From Streptomyces sp. NBC_00287 (lineage in GTDB: Bacteria; Actinomycetota; Actinomycetes; Streptomycetales; Streptomycetaceae), in NCBI RefSeq assembly GCF_036173105.1, contig NZ_CP108053.1, positions 9,052,001-9,116,000 of the forward strand: a stretch of DNA of 64,000 bases. Direction: 5' to 3'. Below are positions 7,837 to 15,530 of this stretch, piece after piece. The translations under genes and the position numbers were made by a program. Position 1 is the first letter of the stretch, and each line of letters begins with the position of its first letter. The notes under the pieces are model-generated. The model saw nothing but the letters and a program-made list of their open reading frames with translations, ran no database searches and was not told the origin of the DNA.

Positions 7837-8304
7837 TGGCGGACGGACCGGATCGGTGCTGCTCTGCGTGGCGAGAACCCGACCGTGCTGCGGAGGCTTG
7901 AGTCGGGGTTTGCGGTGATCGGCGATGTGCAGTTCCTGCCGGGCTACTCGGTTCTCCTCGTGGATGAACGGAAAGTTCAACGGCTGTCTGACTTGCCGAG
8001 GGCGAAGCGGCTGTCGTTTCTGTCCGACATGGACCGGCTCGGCGAAGCGGTCGAACGGGCCTGTCGCCAGCTGGACCCCCAGTTCCGCCGGGTCAACCTT
8101 GAGATCCTGGGGAACACCGACCCGTTCCTGCACGCCCATGTCTGGCCGCGGTTCGAGTGGGAACCAGCCGAGTTGGTGGGCCGGCCGGTGTGGCTGTATC
8201 CGCGTGAGCGATGGAGTGACGAGCGGTTCAGGCTCGGTCCGCAGCACGATGTGCTGCGGGACGCGATCGCCGGCGAACTGGACAGGCTGCGTTTGATGGG
8301 CTGA
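7825..8304 (+). CDS. HIT-like protein (histidine-triad superfamily, altered motif)
   Basis: 159 residues, start GTG 7825 inside the heptamer repeat. The fold signature is NLEILGNTDPFLHAHVWPR: the HIT motif HxHxH is present as HAHVW, so the third histidine is replaced by tryptophan. VIGDVQFLPGYSVLLVDE and WLYPRERWSDERF agree with Streptomyces HIT-like proteins annotated as diadenosine tetraphosphate hydrolases. The altered motif makes normal nucleotide hydrolase activity uncertain. Confidence 0.8.
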   Translation: MTGDWRTDRIGAALRGENPTVLRRLESGFAVIGDVQFLPGYSVLLVDERKVQRLSDLPRAKRLSFLSDMDRLGEAVERACRQLDPQFRRVNLEILGNTDPFLHAHVWPRFEWEPAELVGRPVWLYPRERWSDERFRLGPQHDVLRDAIAGELDRLRLMG

Positions 8305-8365
8305 CGGCGCGGGCTCGGTGATCAGTGACGATGGGTGGACGTCGTCGCCAGAAGACTGCCTCCCG

Positions 8366-8929
8366 CTATTGCGGTGCGATCGCTTTGAGCCAGTCCTCGA
8401 CGGCGAGGACATCTGCCCACTGAGGGAACAGCCTCTCGGTGAGCATCGTGTGCACCTCGGGGTCGGGGTCGAGGCAGGCATCCGCCAGGACGGTGAGGCC
8501 GAAGTCCAGGTCGATGGCGCGCCACAGGGTGGACAGCACTACAGCGCTGGTGGCGATGCCGGTGAGAACAAGGCTGTCGATATCGCGAGCCCTGAGTACC
8601 AGGTCGAGGTCGCTGCCCGAGAACGCGCTCCCTCGCCTCTTGGTCACCACGACGTCGCCCTGCTGAGGCGCTACGTCGTCATGGATCTCGGTGCCAGGGG
8701 CACCCTCGCGGAACAGTCCGGCCCGCACGGCGTTTGTGATCACCTTGTTGCGAGGGCTGACTTCCGGATCGCCCGGCCGTAACCCCATCACCACGTAGAT
8801 CACGGGGATGTCGGCGGCCCGGGCACCGTCGATCGCCCTGCGCAGGCGCGGCAGATATCCGGAACCGTCGTCGGCGATGGCCACGACGTCCCGCTGGACG
8901 TCCATCACCAGAAGTGCGCTGCTCGCCAT
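8366..8929 (-). CDS. Isochorismatase-like protein lacking the catalytic cysteine
   Basis: 187 residues. The Rossmann-like cysteine-hydrolase fold is clear: SALLVMDVQRDVVAIADD holds the catalytic Asp and VVVTKRRGSAFSGSDLD the catalytic Lys. Where active members have the cysteine after G(V/I)AT, this protein reads GIATSAVVLSTL, so the cysteine position is valine. Start ATG 8929. A regulatory, structural or non-hydrolytic role is possible; the Cys-less form is, to my knowledge, recurrent in actinobacteria. Confidence 0.85.
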   Translation of the reverse strand: MASSALLVMDVQRDVVAIADDGSGYLPRLRRAIDGARAADIPVIYVVMGLRPGDPEVSPRNKVITNAVRAGLFREGAPGTEIHDDVAPQQGDVVVTKRRGSAFSGSDLDLVLRARDIDSLVLTGIATSAVVLSTLWRAIDLDFGLTVLADACLDPDPEVHTMLTERLFPQWADVLAVEDWLKAIAPQ

Positions 8930-9150
8930 GCTTGCCGTCCCTTCTCCGTTGGGAAACAAGAGCAAGTCTGGCTGATCAACCGTCAAACAGATAATCAGTT
9001 GCGGGCCGGCGACGGTGGTGGTTGCAATGTGCGCATGATCACCCGGGTGCCCCCGCAACGGCTGGATGAGATGAACGTGTACGACTGTGCCGTGCCTCCC
9101 TGCGGTCGGCGCGAACTGCGCTCGAACCGTCACGCGGGAAGCGCCGACGC

Positions 9151-10275
9151 ATGAGTACGCCGCCATCGCCGCCTGGAGCGGCACAGGCTGACGGAACATC
9201 AATCCGCATCGGCGCTCTCGTCCCGCTGACTCGGCCTGGCTGGGTCGAGGCGGGTCGGCACCTGCTCGCTGGACTCGAACTCGCCGTTCACGAAGTCAAT
9301 GACGCGGGCGGGATCCTCGGAAGGCCGCTCGAGTTGGTGGTCCGGGACACCGCTGCTGATCCGCAGAGAGCTGCGGCAGCCGTCGACGAATTGGCCGGCC
9401 TGGGCGTGACCGCGGTGGCGGGGGAGTACCACAGCGTTGTCGCCCGCGCCGCTGCCACCAGGGCGGACGCGCTCGGCCTGCCGTTCCTGTGCTCGTCAGC
9501 GGTCCTCGACGCGCTCACCGAACAGCCGACGCCATGGGTCGCGCGCCTCTCCCCGCCGCAGTCCCGAGGCTGGCAGCTCTACGCCGACTTCCTCCTCGGC
9601 GCGGGCCACAGCCGTATCGCCGTAGCAACCCAGCCGAGTGTCTACTGGGCAGCCGGGACCCGCATTTTGCGGGACTACCTCGCGCCACGCGGCGGCACCG
9701 TCATCGAACTCGACATGCCGGCGCTCAACCCCGCGGCCGTGTGCGACGAACTCGCCGACCAACGCGCGACTGCCCTCCTTCTTCTGGTCGGCCACCCGGA
9801 GCCGGCCGTGCCGATCGTGAGATCTGTCCGCCGCGACGAGCGCCTCGCCGGGCTCATGATCGGAGCTCCGGCCGGGCAGCCGGAGTTCGCGGAATGGGCC
9901 GCGTTGCTCGGCGACGACGGCGCAGGGGTCCCGTTCCTGCGCTACCTGCCCGAGCGCCTCAGCCCACTGGGTGCACGAGTCGAGACTGCCCTGCGCGAGC
10001 GGCTGGCCGAAGCGCCCTCCTTCGTTGCCTTCGAGGGCTACGACACGATCGCCGTCCTTGCCGATGTGCTGCGTTCTCACGGCGCGGACCGGGCGCGCCT
10101 CGCCGAATCCTGGCCGCGCGTTGCGGTCGAGGGCACCCGCGGGCAGGTCCGGTTCTCCCGTACGCCGGGCATCAGCGTGTGGCAATGGGTCGGGACGCCG
10201 ATCCAAGTCGTTGATCGAGATCCGGGGGAACCGGGCCGCTTTCGGGTCCTTCACGCAGCGCACGAGACTTCCTGA
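9151..10275 (+). CDS. Periplasmic-binding-protein type 1 (LIVBP-like) protein without export signal
   Basis: 374 residues. Residues about 20-350 follow the branched-chain-amino-acid/amide binding protein fold: IRIGALVPLTRPGW, AVHEVNDAGGILGRPLELVVRDTAADPQRA, VAGEYHSVVARAAA, FVAFEGYDTIAVLADVLRSHG. There is no signal peptide and no lipobox, and no ABC permease or ATPase genes nearby, so it may be an intracellular ligand sensor rather than a transporter component. Start ATG 9151. Confidence 0.8.
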   Translation: MSTPPSPPGAAQADGTSIRIGALVPLTRPGWVEAGRHLLAGLELAVHEVNDAGGILGRPLELVVRDTAADPQRAAAAVDELAGLGVTAVAGEYHSVVARAAATRADALGLPFLCSSAVLDALTEQPTPWVARLSPPQSRGWQLYADFLLGAGHSRIAVATQPSVYWAAGTRILRDYLAPRGGTVIELDMPALNPAAVCDELADQRATALLLLVGHPEPAVPIVRSVRRDERLAGLMIGAPAGQPEFAEWAALLGDDGAGVPFLRYLPERLSPLGARVETALRERLAEAPSFVAFEGYDTIAVLADVLRSHGADRARLAESWPRVAVEGTRGQVRFSRTPGISVWQWVGTPIQVVDRDPGEPGRFRVLHAAHETS

Positions 10276-10288
10276 TCTGCTCCCGTCC

Positions 10289-12418
10289 TCAATTGAGGGG
10301 CGGCGCCAGGCCGTCGGTTTGGAGGGTCGTGGCTCGTTCGCGGGCCTCTGCGGCCTCCCGCTCGGCGCCGGCGCGCAGATAGGCGTCGGCGGAGTGCTGC
10401 CAGCAGGTGCGCGCTTCGGCCTGACGGCCCATGCTCTCGTAGGTTTCTGCCAGGTATTGCTGTGTTTCGCCTACGGCGTGCCAGTCCTCGAACTCATGGT
10501 GGGCCTCGAGAGCTTTCTCGTACGCGTGCACCGCCTCCACCGACCGTCCCGTGGACCACAGTGCGCGTCCCGCGTTCTGCCAGGCTTTGGCCTCGCGGTC
10601 CCGGTTGCCGGCCGCCCGGAACAGGTCACGGGCCTTGTTGTGCGCGCTGACGGCCTCCTCCGGGCGGCCCAGGTCCACGAGAGTGAGGCCCAGGTTGTTC
10701 CACACGTACGCCTCCCCATTGCCGTCGTTCATGGCTTGGAAGAGCGCGGAGGCTTGTCCGAGGACGTCGACGGACTCCTGCAGTCGGCCGGCCACGCGTA
10801 GCGCGGACCCGAGGTAGTTCCAGGCATAGGCCTCTCCATTGCGGTCGCCGACCGCCTTGGACAACTCACGTGCGCGGGTGAGGGCATTGATGGACTCATC
10901 GGCGCGGTCCGCCGACCGCAGGGCCAGGCCCAGGTCGTTCCAGGCACGGGCCTCTGCCTCGTGGTCGCCGAGATGCTCGGCGGCCGCCTGGGTGTAGCCG
11001 CTGATGACGACGAACTCGTCGAAGTATCGGCGGAAGTACAGATACCTGCCCAGCATGTAGCCCAGCTGGATCACCGCGGTGTTGTGGCGGGCGTCGACGG
11101 CCCATTGCATGGTGGCCAGCAGGTTGACCCGCTCGGTGTCGAGCCATGCGATGGCCTGGGCCCGGCTCTCGAACTTCTGTGACACGAGCGTGCCCGGCCA
11201 CCAGCGCAGCCGTTCCACCGCGGCTGTGGTGCGCTCGAGATAGTGATCGAGTAGGCGCCCGCGGGCGACTGTGGCCTCCTGCATGAACGCGGCACTGCGC
11301 TCCGCGACCTCCACGGCGTACTCGCGGACCAGATCGTGCATGCGCCAGCGGTGTCGGCCGCTGCCCCTTTCGACCAGGTGCGCGCGTTCCAGTGCGGCCA
11401 GGTCGCCGAGCGGTGGGCGGTCGTCGCCCAGCAGCGCGGTCAGGGCGTCGATACCGGTCTCCGGTCCGGGAGCCAGAGCCAGCATGCGCAGCAGCCTGGC
11501 TTGTTGCTCGGGGAGGGCGCGGTAGGAGAGTTCGAAGGTGGCACGCATGCTGCGGTCTCCATCGTCCAGTTGGTCAAGACGGTTGCGAGATGCGCTCAGT
11601 GCGCGGCCGAATTCGCTGATGGGCATGTGCTGGTCTGCGATCAGCAGGGCCGCGGCGATTTGCAGGGCGAGCGGGAGGCAGCCACACAGCTGTGCCAGTA
11701 CGGACGCCGACGTGACGTTGTCCGCCACACGTGCGTCGTCGGGATTGGCCGTACGGAGCGCGCGCCGGAGCAGGTCGCACGCGCTGTCCGTGGATAACTC
11801 GTCCAGGGTGAGCAGGCGTGCTCCGAGAGTGGGGAACTTGTGTCGTGAGGTGGTCAGGAAGCGGTGAACGGAGTCGCCGGGCAGGAGGGGACGGACCTGC
11901 GTGACGGACGACGCGTTGTCCGCCAAGATCAGCGCCGCCCCCTTCTCGCGGGCAAGTCGGGCCAGCGCGGTGCGGTAGAAGGCGGCCCGGTCCTCGGCTC
12001 GTACGGGGATGTGCTTCGGTTGGGTGCCGAGTGCTCGGAGCAGTGACTGCAGCGCCAGGTCGGCGGTGACCGGCGTCTCGTCGTACCCGTGCAGGTCGAT
12101 GAAGAGCGTGCCACCGGGAAACCAGCCCCGGTTGCGCGCTTCGTGTGCGGCTTCCACGGCCAGTGCTGTCTTACCGATGCCACCGAGGCCCGAGACGGCA
12201 GCGACCAGCACGGCCTGCGGCCCCGGCTTGGTGGGGTTGAGCGCGTCGAGCAGGGCGCTCAGTTCGTCGTCGCGGCCGGCGAATCCGGTTGCCCTCGCCG
12301 GCAGCGAATCGAGCGCCGTGGGCGCGACCTGGTACGGGTGGTACTCGACCTTGCCGATTACCGGTCCGGTGAACTCCCCACCTGCGAAGTCCAGATGGTC
12401 GTCATACCTGGCACTCAT
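10289..12418 (-). CDS. STAND ATPase: NB-ARC domain plus TPR array
   Basis: 709 residues from ATG 12418 (GGGGGGGAG Shine-Dalgarno). After about 45 residues comes a STAND NTPase: ARATGFAGRDDELSALLDAL, Walker A SGLGGIGKTALAVE, Walker B AALILADNASS, then FLTTSRH (sensor I-like) and LCGCLPLALQIAAALL (the GLPL motif). A winged-helix segment follows (RWRMHDLVREYAVEVAER). The last about 250 residues are TPR units (EARAWNDLGLALRSADRADESINALTRARELSK and repeats). It lacks the SARP DNA-binding domain of AfsR. It is divergent from the cupin-like gene at 12543. STAND proteins act as signal-triggered assembly switches; the trigger and effector are unknown. Confidence 0.9.
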   Translation of the reverse strand: MSARYDDHLDFAGGEFTGPVIGKVEYHPYQVAPTALDSLPARATGFAGRDDELSALLDALNPTKPGPQAVLVAAVSGLGGIGKTALAVEAAHEARNRGWFPGGTLFIDLHGYDETPVTADLALQSLLRALGTQPKHIPVRAEDRAAFYRTALARLAREKGAALILADNASSVTQVRPLLPGDSVHRFLTTSRHKFPTLGARLLTLDELSTDSACDLLRRALRTANPDDARVADNVTSASVLAQLCGCLPLALQIAAALLIADQHMPISEFGRALSASRNRLDQLDDGDRSMRATFELSYRALPEQQARLLRMLALAPGPETGIDALTALLGDDRPPLGDLAALERAHLVERGSGRHRWRMHDLVREYAVEVAERSAAFMQEATVARGRLLDHYLERTTAAVERLRWWPGTLVSQKFESRAQAIAWLDTERVNLLATMQWAVDARHNTAVIQLGYMLGRYLYFRRYFDEFVVISGYTQAAAEHLGDHEAEARAWNDLGLALRSADRADESINALTRARELSKAVGDRNGEAYAWNYLGSALRVAGRLQESVDVLGQASALFQAMNDGNGEAYVWNNLGLTLVDLGRPEEAVSAHNKARDLFRAAGNRDREAKAWQNAGRALWSTGRSVEAVHAYEKALEAHHEFEDWHAVGETQQYLAETYESMGRQAEARTCWQHSADAYLRAGAEREAAEARERATTLQTDGLAPPLN

Positions 12419-12542
12419 CGCGCGCTCCCCCCCCGCAACGGTGTGCCCCAAAGGTACGTCACCGACACGAAGATGGGTGACAGGCTTGTCGTGCTCCTCG
12501 TAACGTGGAGGACGGCGAGTCCTGGAGGGGGGATTAGTCAGG

Positions 12543-13268
12543 GTGAGCGTGATCGCGGATCTTGAACGCGAGCTGTCCAGACGCATCGCGGATTACATCA
12601 GCGGCAGCCAAGAGTCCCTCGCCGAAGCCTTGTCCGTAGTGGCTCGCCCCTCGGCCTTTCCCCGTCTGATCTACGCCATCACCAGGGACGAGGACAGGTT
12701 CTCCGGCGTCGTCCACCGTTCGGTCGTGCACCCGAACGGGTTCGTCAAGATCGTGCTGCTTTCCACCGTCGACTATCGGCTCCGACTCCACGTCTGGCGC
12801 GAAAACGGTACGGCGCCAATGGAGTTCCAGGAGAGCATCCACAATCATCGCTGGGACTTTGCTTCCACGATCCTCGCAGGAGCTTATCGGCATCAGGAGT
12901 ACCAACTGTCTGAAACCGGAGAGCCGTTCCTCGAATACCGCTACCAGCCGGCCGAGGACCGCCGTTCCTACACGCTCGTCCCCGTGGGAAACCGGACTCT
13001 TCGCTGCGTTTTCGACGCCCGCCTTGCCCAAGGCACCGGCTACTCGATGACCAGCGTTGTGCTCCACAGGGTGGTACCTGACCTTGCGCACCCTACGGTG
13101 AGCCTCGTGCTGGAAGGGCCGCATCAGCCCACCAGGGTCAAGGTGTTCGCCAAGTACGATCTCGGACTCAAGACGTCGACCTCGTTTGCCACGCTCGCTG
13201 CGTCCTCTTTGAAAGACCATCTCGATGCAGTCGTGGCTCTGCCAGTCTTCAGCGGGGGTCCTGCGTGA
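12543..13268 (+). CDS. Cupin-like protein divergent from the STAND ATPase
   Basis: 241 residues, GTG start 12543. The middle part, HVWRENG then ESIHNHRWDFASTILAGAYRHQEYQ, has the HxH...G...H spacing of a metal-binding cupin barrel, and a later histidine lies in SVVLHRVVP. Residues 1-60 and the C-terminus are unrecognised. I infer a cupin-type fold, not an activity. Its location 124 bp from, and opposite to, the STAND gene suggests a shared promoter and a functional link. Confidence 0.65.
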   Translation: MSVIADLERELSRRIADYISGSQESLAEALSVVARPSAFPRLIYAITRDEDRFSGVVHRSVVHPNGFVKIVLLSTVDYRLRLHVWRENGTAPMEFQESIHNHRWDFASTILAGAYRHQEYQLSETGEPFLEYRYQPAEDRRSYTLVPVGNRTLRCVFDARLAQGTGYSMTSVVLHRVVPDLAHPTVSLVLEGPHQPTRVKVFAKYDLGLKTSTSFATLAASSLKDHLDAVVALPVFSGGPA

Positions 13269-13367
13269 GTTCGGCAAGGGGGCAGGTGAAGGCGGCTGGG
13301 GGATGAGGTCCCGCTGCCGAAGTTGACAGGTGCGCACCTGGGGCCCGTACATCAGGGATCATGCAGC

Positions 13368-14234
13368 ATGCGCCCAGATGACTGGCACCTCACCGAAGAC
13401 ATCGACGACTTCCTCGCCCGAGCCGGTGACTTCCTGCGCTCGCGCCCTGCCCTGCACAACACGCCGCTGACGGACATCGAGAGACTGCGAACACGCGGGG
13501 CGGGCGCACCCGGTACCGAAGGCACCTTCTTCGGCCGGCTGGAGTCAGAAGGCGAAGTCCGCGCCATCTGTTACCGCACTCCGCGCGGCTACCTAGGCCT
13601 CACCCCCCTCTCCGCAGAGCAGGCCGGCACCCTCACAACTCACCTGGCTGCGCTCGGTTACTCCCCCTCCGGCGTCATCGCGGACCACGACACCGCCACC
13701 GCGTTCGCCGAGGCATGGCAGCGAGGCACGGGCGCAGCGCCGGTGCCCTTCTGGCGCACTCATCTCTACCGTCTCGGCACGCTCACCCCACCGCTGCCGC
13801 GCCCCGAGGGACGGGGCCGCGTGGCGGGCGAGCAGGACCATGAGCAAGTCGTGCGCTGGTGCCGTGAGTTCTGCGTCGCTGTCGGAGAGAGCGTCACCAT
13901 AGACCTCATCGACGCCGATGCCTGGGCCGATACACGTTTCGCGGACAAGCACTTCACGTTCTGGGAGACCCCGGACGGCGTTCCCGTCTCCATGGCGGGC
14001 TCGACTTCCATGGTCGGCGGCATGGTCCGGGTGGACCCCGTCTCCACCCCGGCCCCCTTCCGGGGCCGCGGCTACGCGGGCGCCGTGACGGTCGAGGTGA
14101 GCAGAGCCGCCCTGACCGCGGGCGCGACGGACGTCGTCCTGTTCGCGGACCCGGCCAACCCCACCAGCAACGCCCTCTACCAGCGCATCGGGTACGTCCG
14201 CGTGGCCGACTTCACCGGGTACAAGTTCTCCTAG
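13368..14234 (+). CDS. GNAT-family N-acetyltransferase
   Basis: 288 residues from ATG 13368. The C-terminal half has GNAT motifs: MVRVDPVSTPAPFRGRGYAGAVTVEVS (acetyl-CoA loop R/Q-x-x-G-x-G/A as FRGRGYAG) and VVLFADPANPTSNALYQRIGYVRVADF (NPTSNALYQRIGY, the typical motif B). The N-terminal half is a degenerate partner domain. Substrate unknown. It is convergent with the pentapeptide-repeat gene; the transposon and IS elements are inserted in the gap between them. Confidence 0.85.
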   Translation: MRPDDWHLTEDIDDFLARAGDFLRSRPALHNTPLTDIERLRTRGAGAPGTEGTFFGRLESEGEVRAICYRTPRGYLGLTPLSAEQAGTLTTHLAALGYSPSGVIADHDTATAFAEAWQRGTGAAPVPFWRTHLYRLGTLTPPLPRPEGRGRVAGEQDHEQVVRWCREFCVAVGESVTIDLIDADAWADTRFADKHFTFWETPDGVPVSMAGSTSMVGGMVRVDPVSTPAPFRGRGYAGAVTVEVSRAALTAGATDVVLFADPANPTSNALYQRIGYVRVADFTGYKFS

Positions 14235-14390
14235 GGCGCACCAGAAGTCTGCGGTACGGATGCAGAGCGGGCACGCAGAACGTCGATACGGCGTGCCGTC
14301 TGCGCGTACGGCCCGACCAGGACCGCCTCGTCGATTCGGTCGTCACTTCCCTGACCGAGGCGTATGCGTACGGGGAGGTTGCCTGGCCCC

Positions 14391-14416
14391 GTGTGACTGA
14401 GCGCGCTACTTGGCCA
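14391..14416 (-). repeat. 26-bp sequence repeated at 28585-28610 (25/26 identical)
   Basis: On the minus strand it begins TGGCCAAGTAGCGC and ends CTCAGTCACAC; the copy at 28585-28610 lies on the plus strand and differs at one base. A second TTGGCCA motif flanks each copy. It lies in the 240-bp host remnant (14235-14474) between the GNAT stop and the transposon, where I see no convincing gene. Function unknown. Confidence 0.7.
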
Positions 14417-14474
14417 CTGCGCGCTTCACTTGGCCAGCTGAGCACGATAGTGGCCCCGAACACCTCGCTCATGG

Positions 14475-14605
14475 TGTCCTGTCGCACTGAGGCTGTCGGA
14501 TTCTCACTCGTTCTCGTTCGTGCTGTCGGATTCTCATTGCGTCGTGCGCTGAGCGACGGTGTTTGCCCCGTACGTGGGGTTTGATCTCATTTTCTTGGTC
14601 CGGTT
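14475..14605 (+). repeat. Transposon left end with iterated TnsB-type sites
   Basis: After the terminal TGTCCTGTCG, the 15-mer GCTGTCGGATTCTCA occurs at 14492-14506 and 14522-14536, exactly 30 bp apart, with a looser TTGATCTCATTTTC near 14580. Repeated sites of this kind in one end are typical TnsB binding sites. The same array recurs at 22701. Confidence 0.8.
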
Positions 14606-14659
14606 CTCGCTGTACCTGTCACGGTCGTTTTCGGCAGGTACGCGGAGCCGGGGGCGGCG

Positions 14660-15388
14660 ATGAATTTGGGTCTGGTCGATGTCGAGTGGGCTGACGGTGA
14701 GGGTGGCGGGCTGCGGAAGTCCGTGCTGGAGGCGGTGTCCCGGGTTCGGTTCGAGTCGGTGCTCCCGGTACGGCGGTTCACGTCGTACCGCGGGCAGCGG
14801 CACTTCACGGGCTGGTACTGGGCGGCGACGACGCAGTCGCTGGTGGGGTTCGAGTCCTGGCTGGAGCGGGACCGGGCCATGCTCCTCGATCATGACCGGA
14901 GGGTGGTGGGGCTGGCCTCGCAGCCGTTCCGGGTGACCTGGCAGGGGGAGAAGCGTCGGCTCTCCCATACGCCGGACTACTTCGCACGGTTGGAGGACGG
15001 CTCGGGCCTGGTCGTCGATGTCCGGCCAGCGGACCGGGTCGGCCCGGAGGACGCGGTGAAGTTCTCGGCGACCGAGGCGATGTGCCAGGAGATGGGCTGC
15101 TGGTCCTTCGCGCTGGTGCACGAGCCCGATCCGGTGGAGATGGCCAACGTCCGCTGGCTGTCTGGCTATCGGCATCCACGCAACCGGGTCGGCGACGTCG
15201 CGAAACGGCTCATGGACGCCTTCGGTGACCCGCGGTTACTCATGGACGGTGCCGAGGCAGTGGGGGACCCGCTGTCCGTCCTGCCGACGCTCTTCCACCT
15301 GCTGTGGTGCGGTGACCTGCGTCTTGACCTGGCGGTGCCGCTGGGAGACGGCTCCATGATCGGCTGCGCGGCGGTGAGTCATGGCTGA
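14660..15388 (+). CDS. tnsA: TnsA-like transposon endonuclease subunit
   Basis: 242 residues. The restriction-endonuclease-like core shows FESWLERDRAMLLDHD (Glu), then SHTPDYFARLEDGSGLVVDVRPADR, in which PDY gives the catalytic Asp and the position normally occupied by the E/D-x-K pair reads DVR. TnsA cuts the 5' strands at the transposon ends and so permits cut-and-paste transposition with TnsB. It is first in the operon tnsA-ORF49-tnsB-tnsC-tniQ; its stop overlaps the next ATG (15381). Start ATG 14660. Confidence 0.85.
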   Translation: MNLGLVDVEWADGEGGGLRKSVLEAVSRVRFESVLPVRRFTSYRGQRHFTGWYWAATTQSLVGFESWLERDRAMLLDHDRRVVGLASQPFRVTWQGEKRRLSHTPDYFARLEDGSGLVVDVRPADRVGPEDAVKFSATEAMCQEMGCWSFALVHEPDPVEMANVRWLSGYRHPRNRVGDVAKRLMDAFGDPRLLMDGAEAVGDPLSVLPTLFHLLWCGDLRLDLAVPLGDGSMIGCAAVSHG

Positions 15389-15530
15389 ACTGGCGCCACG
15401 CGGGGTTCTGCGGGTCGGGGACCGGATCCGGTTCGAGGGCCGGAACCAGCAGGTCATCGGGCTGGAGGGAACGGCCCTGCGGCTGCTCAGCGACGAGGGT
15501 GACACCAGTGTCATGGCTGCGGCTACGTGA
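15381..15530 (+). CDS. 49-residue ORF between tnsA and tnsB, resembles the N-terminus of TnsB
   Basis: ATG 15381 overlaps the tnsA stop and the ORF ends with a TGA that overlaps the tnsB ATG at 15530 (TGATGG). The product reads RVGDRIRFEGRNQQVIGL then EGTALRLLSDEG, a small beta-barrel-like segment that in related actinobacterial transposases I recall as the first part of the TnsB chain. Either tnsB is split by a frameshift here, or the domain is made separately by translational coupling. The tnsB frame just upstream of its start reads GYVMAAADFEV, which favours a frameshift. Confidence 0.6.
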   Translation: MAELAPRGVLRVGDRIRFEGRNQQVIGLEGTALRLLSDEGDTSVMAAAT

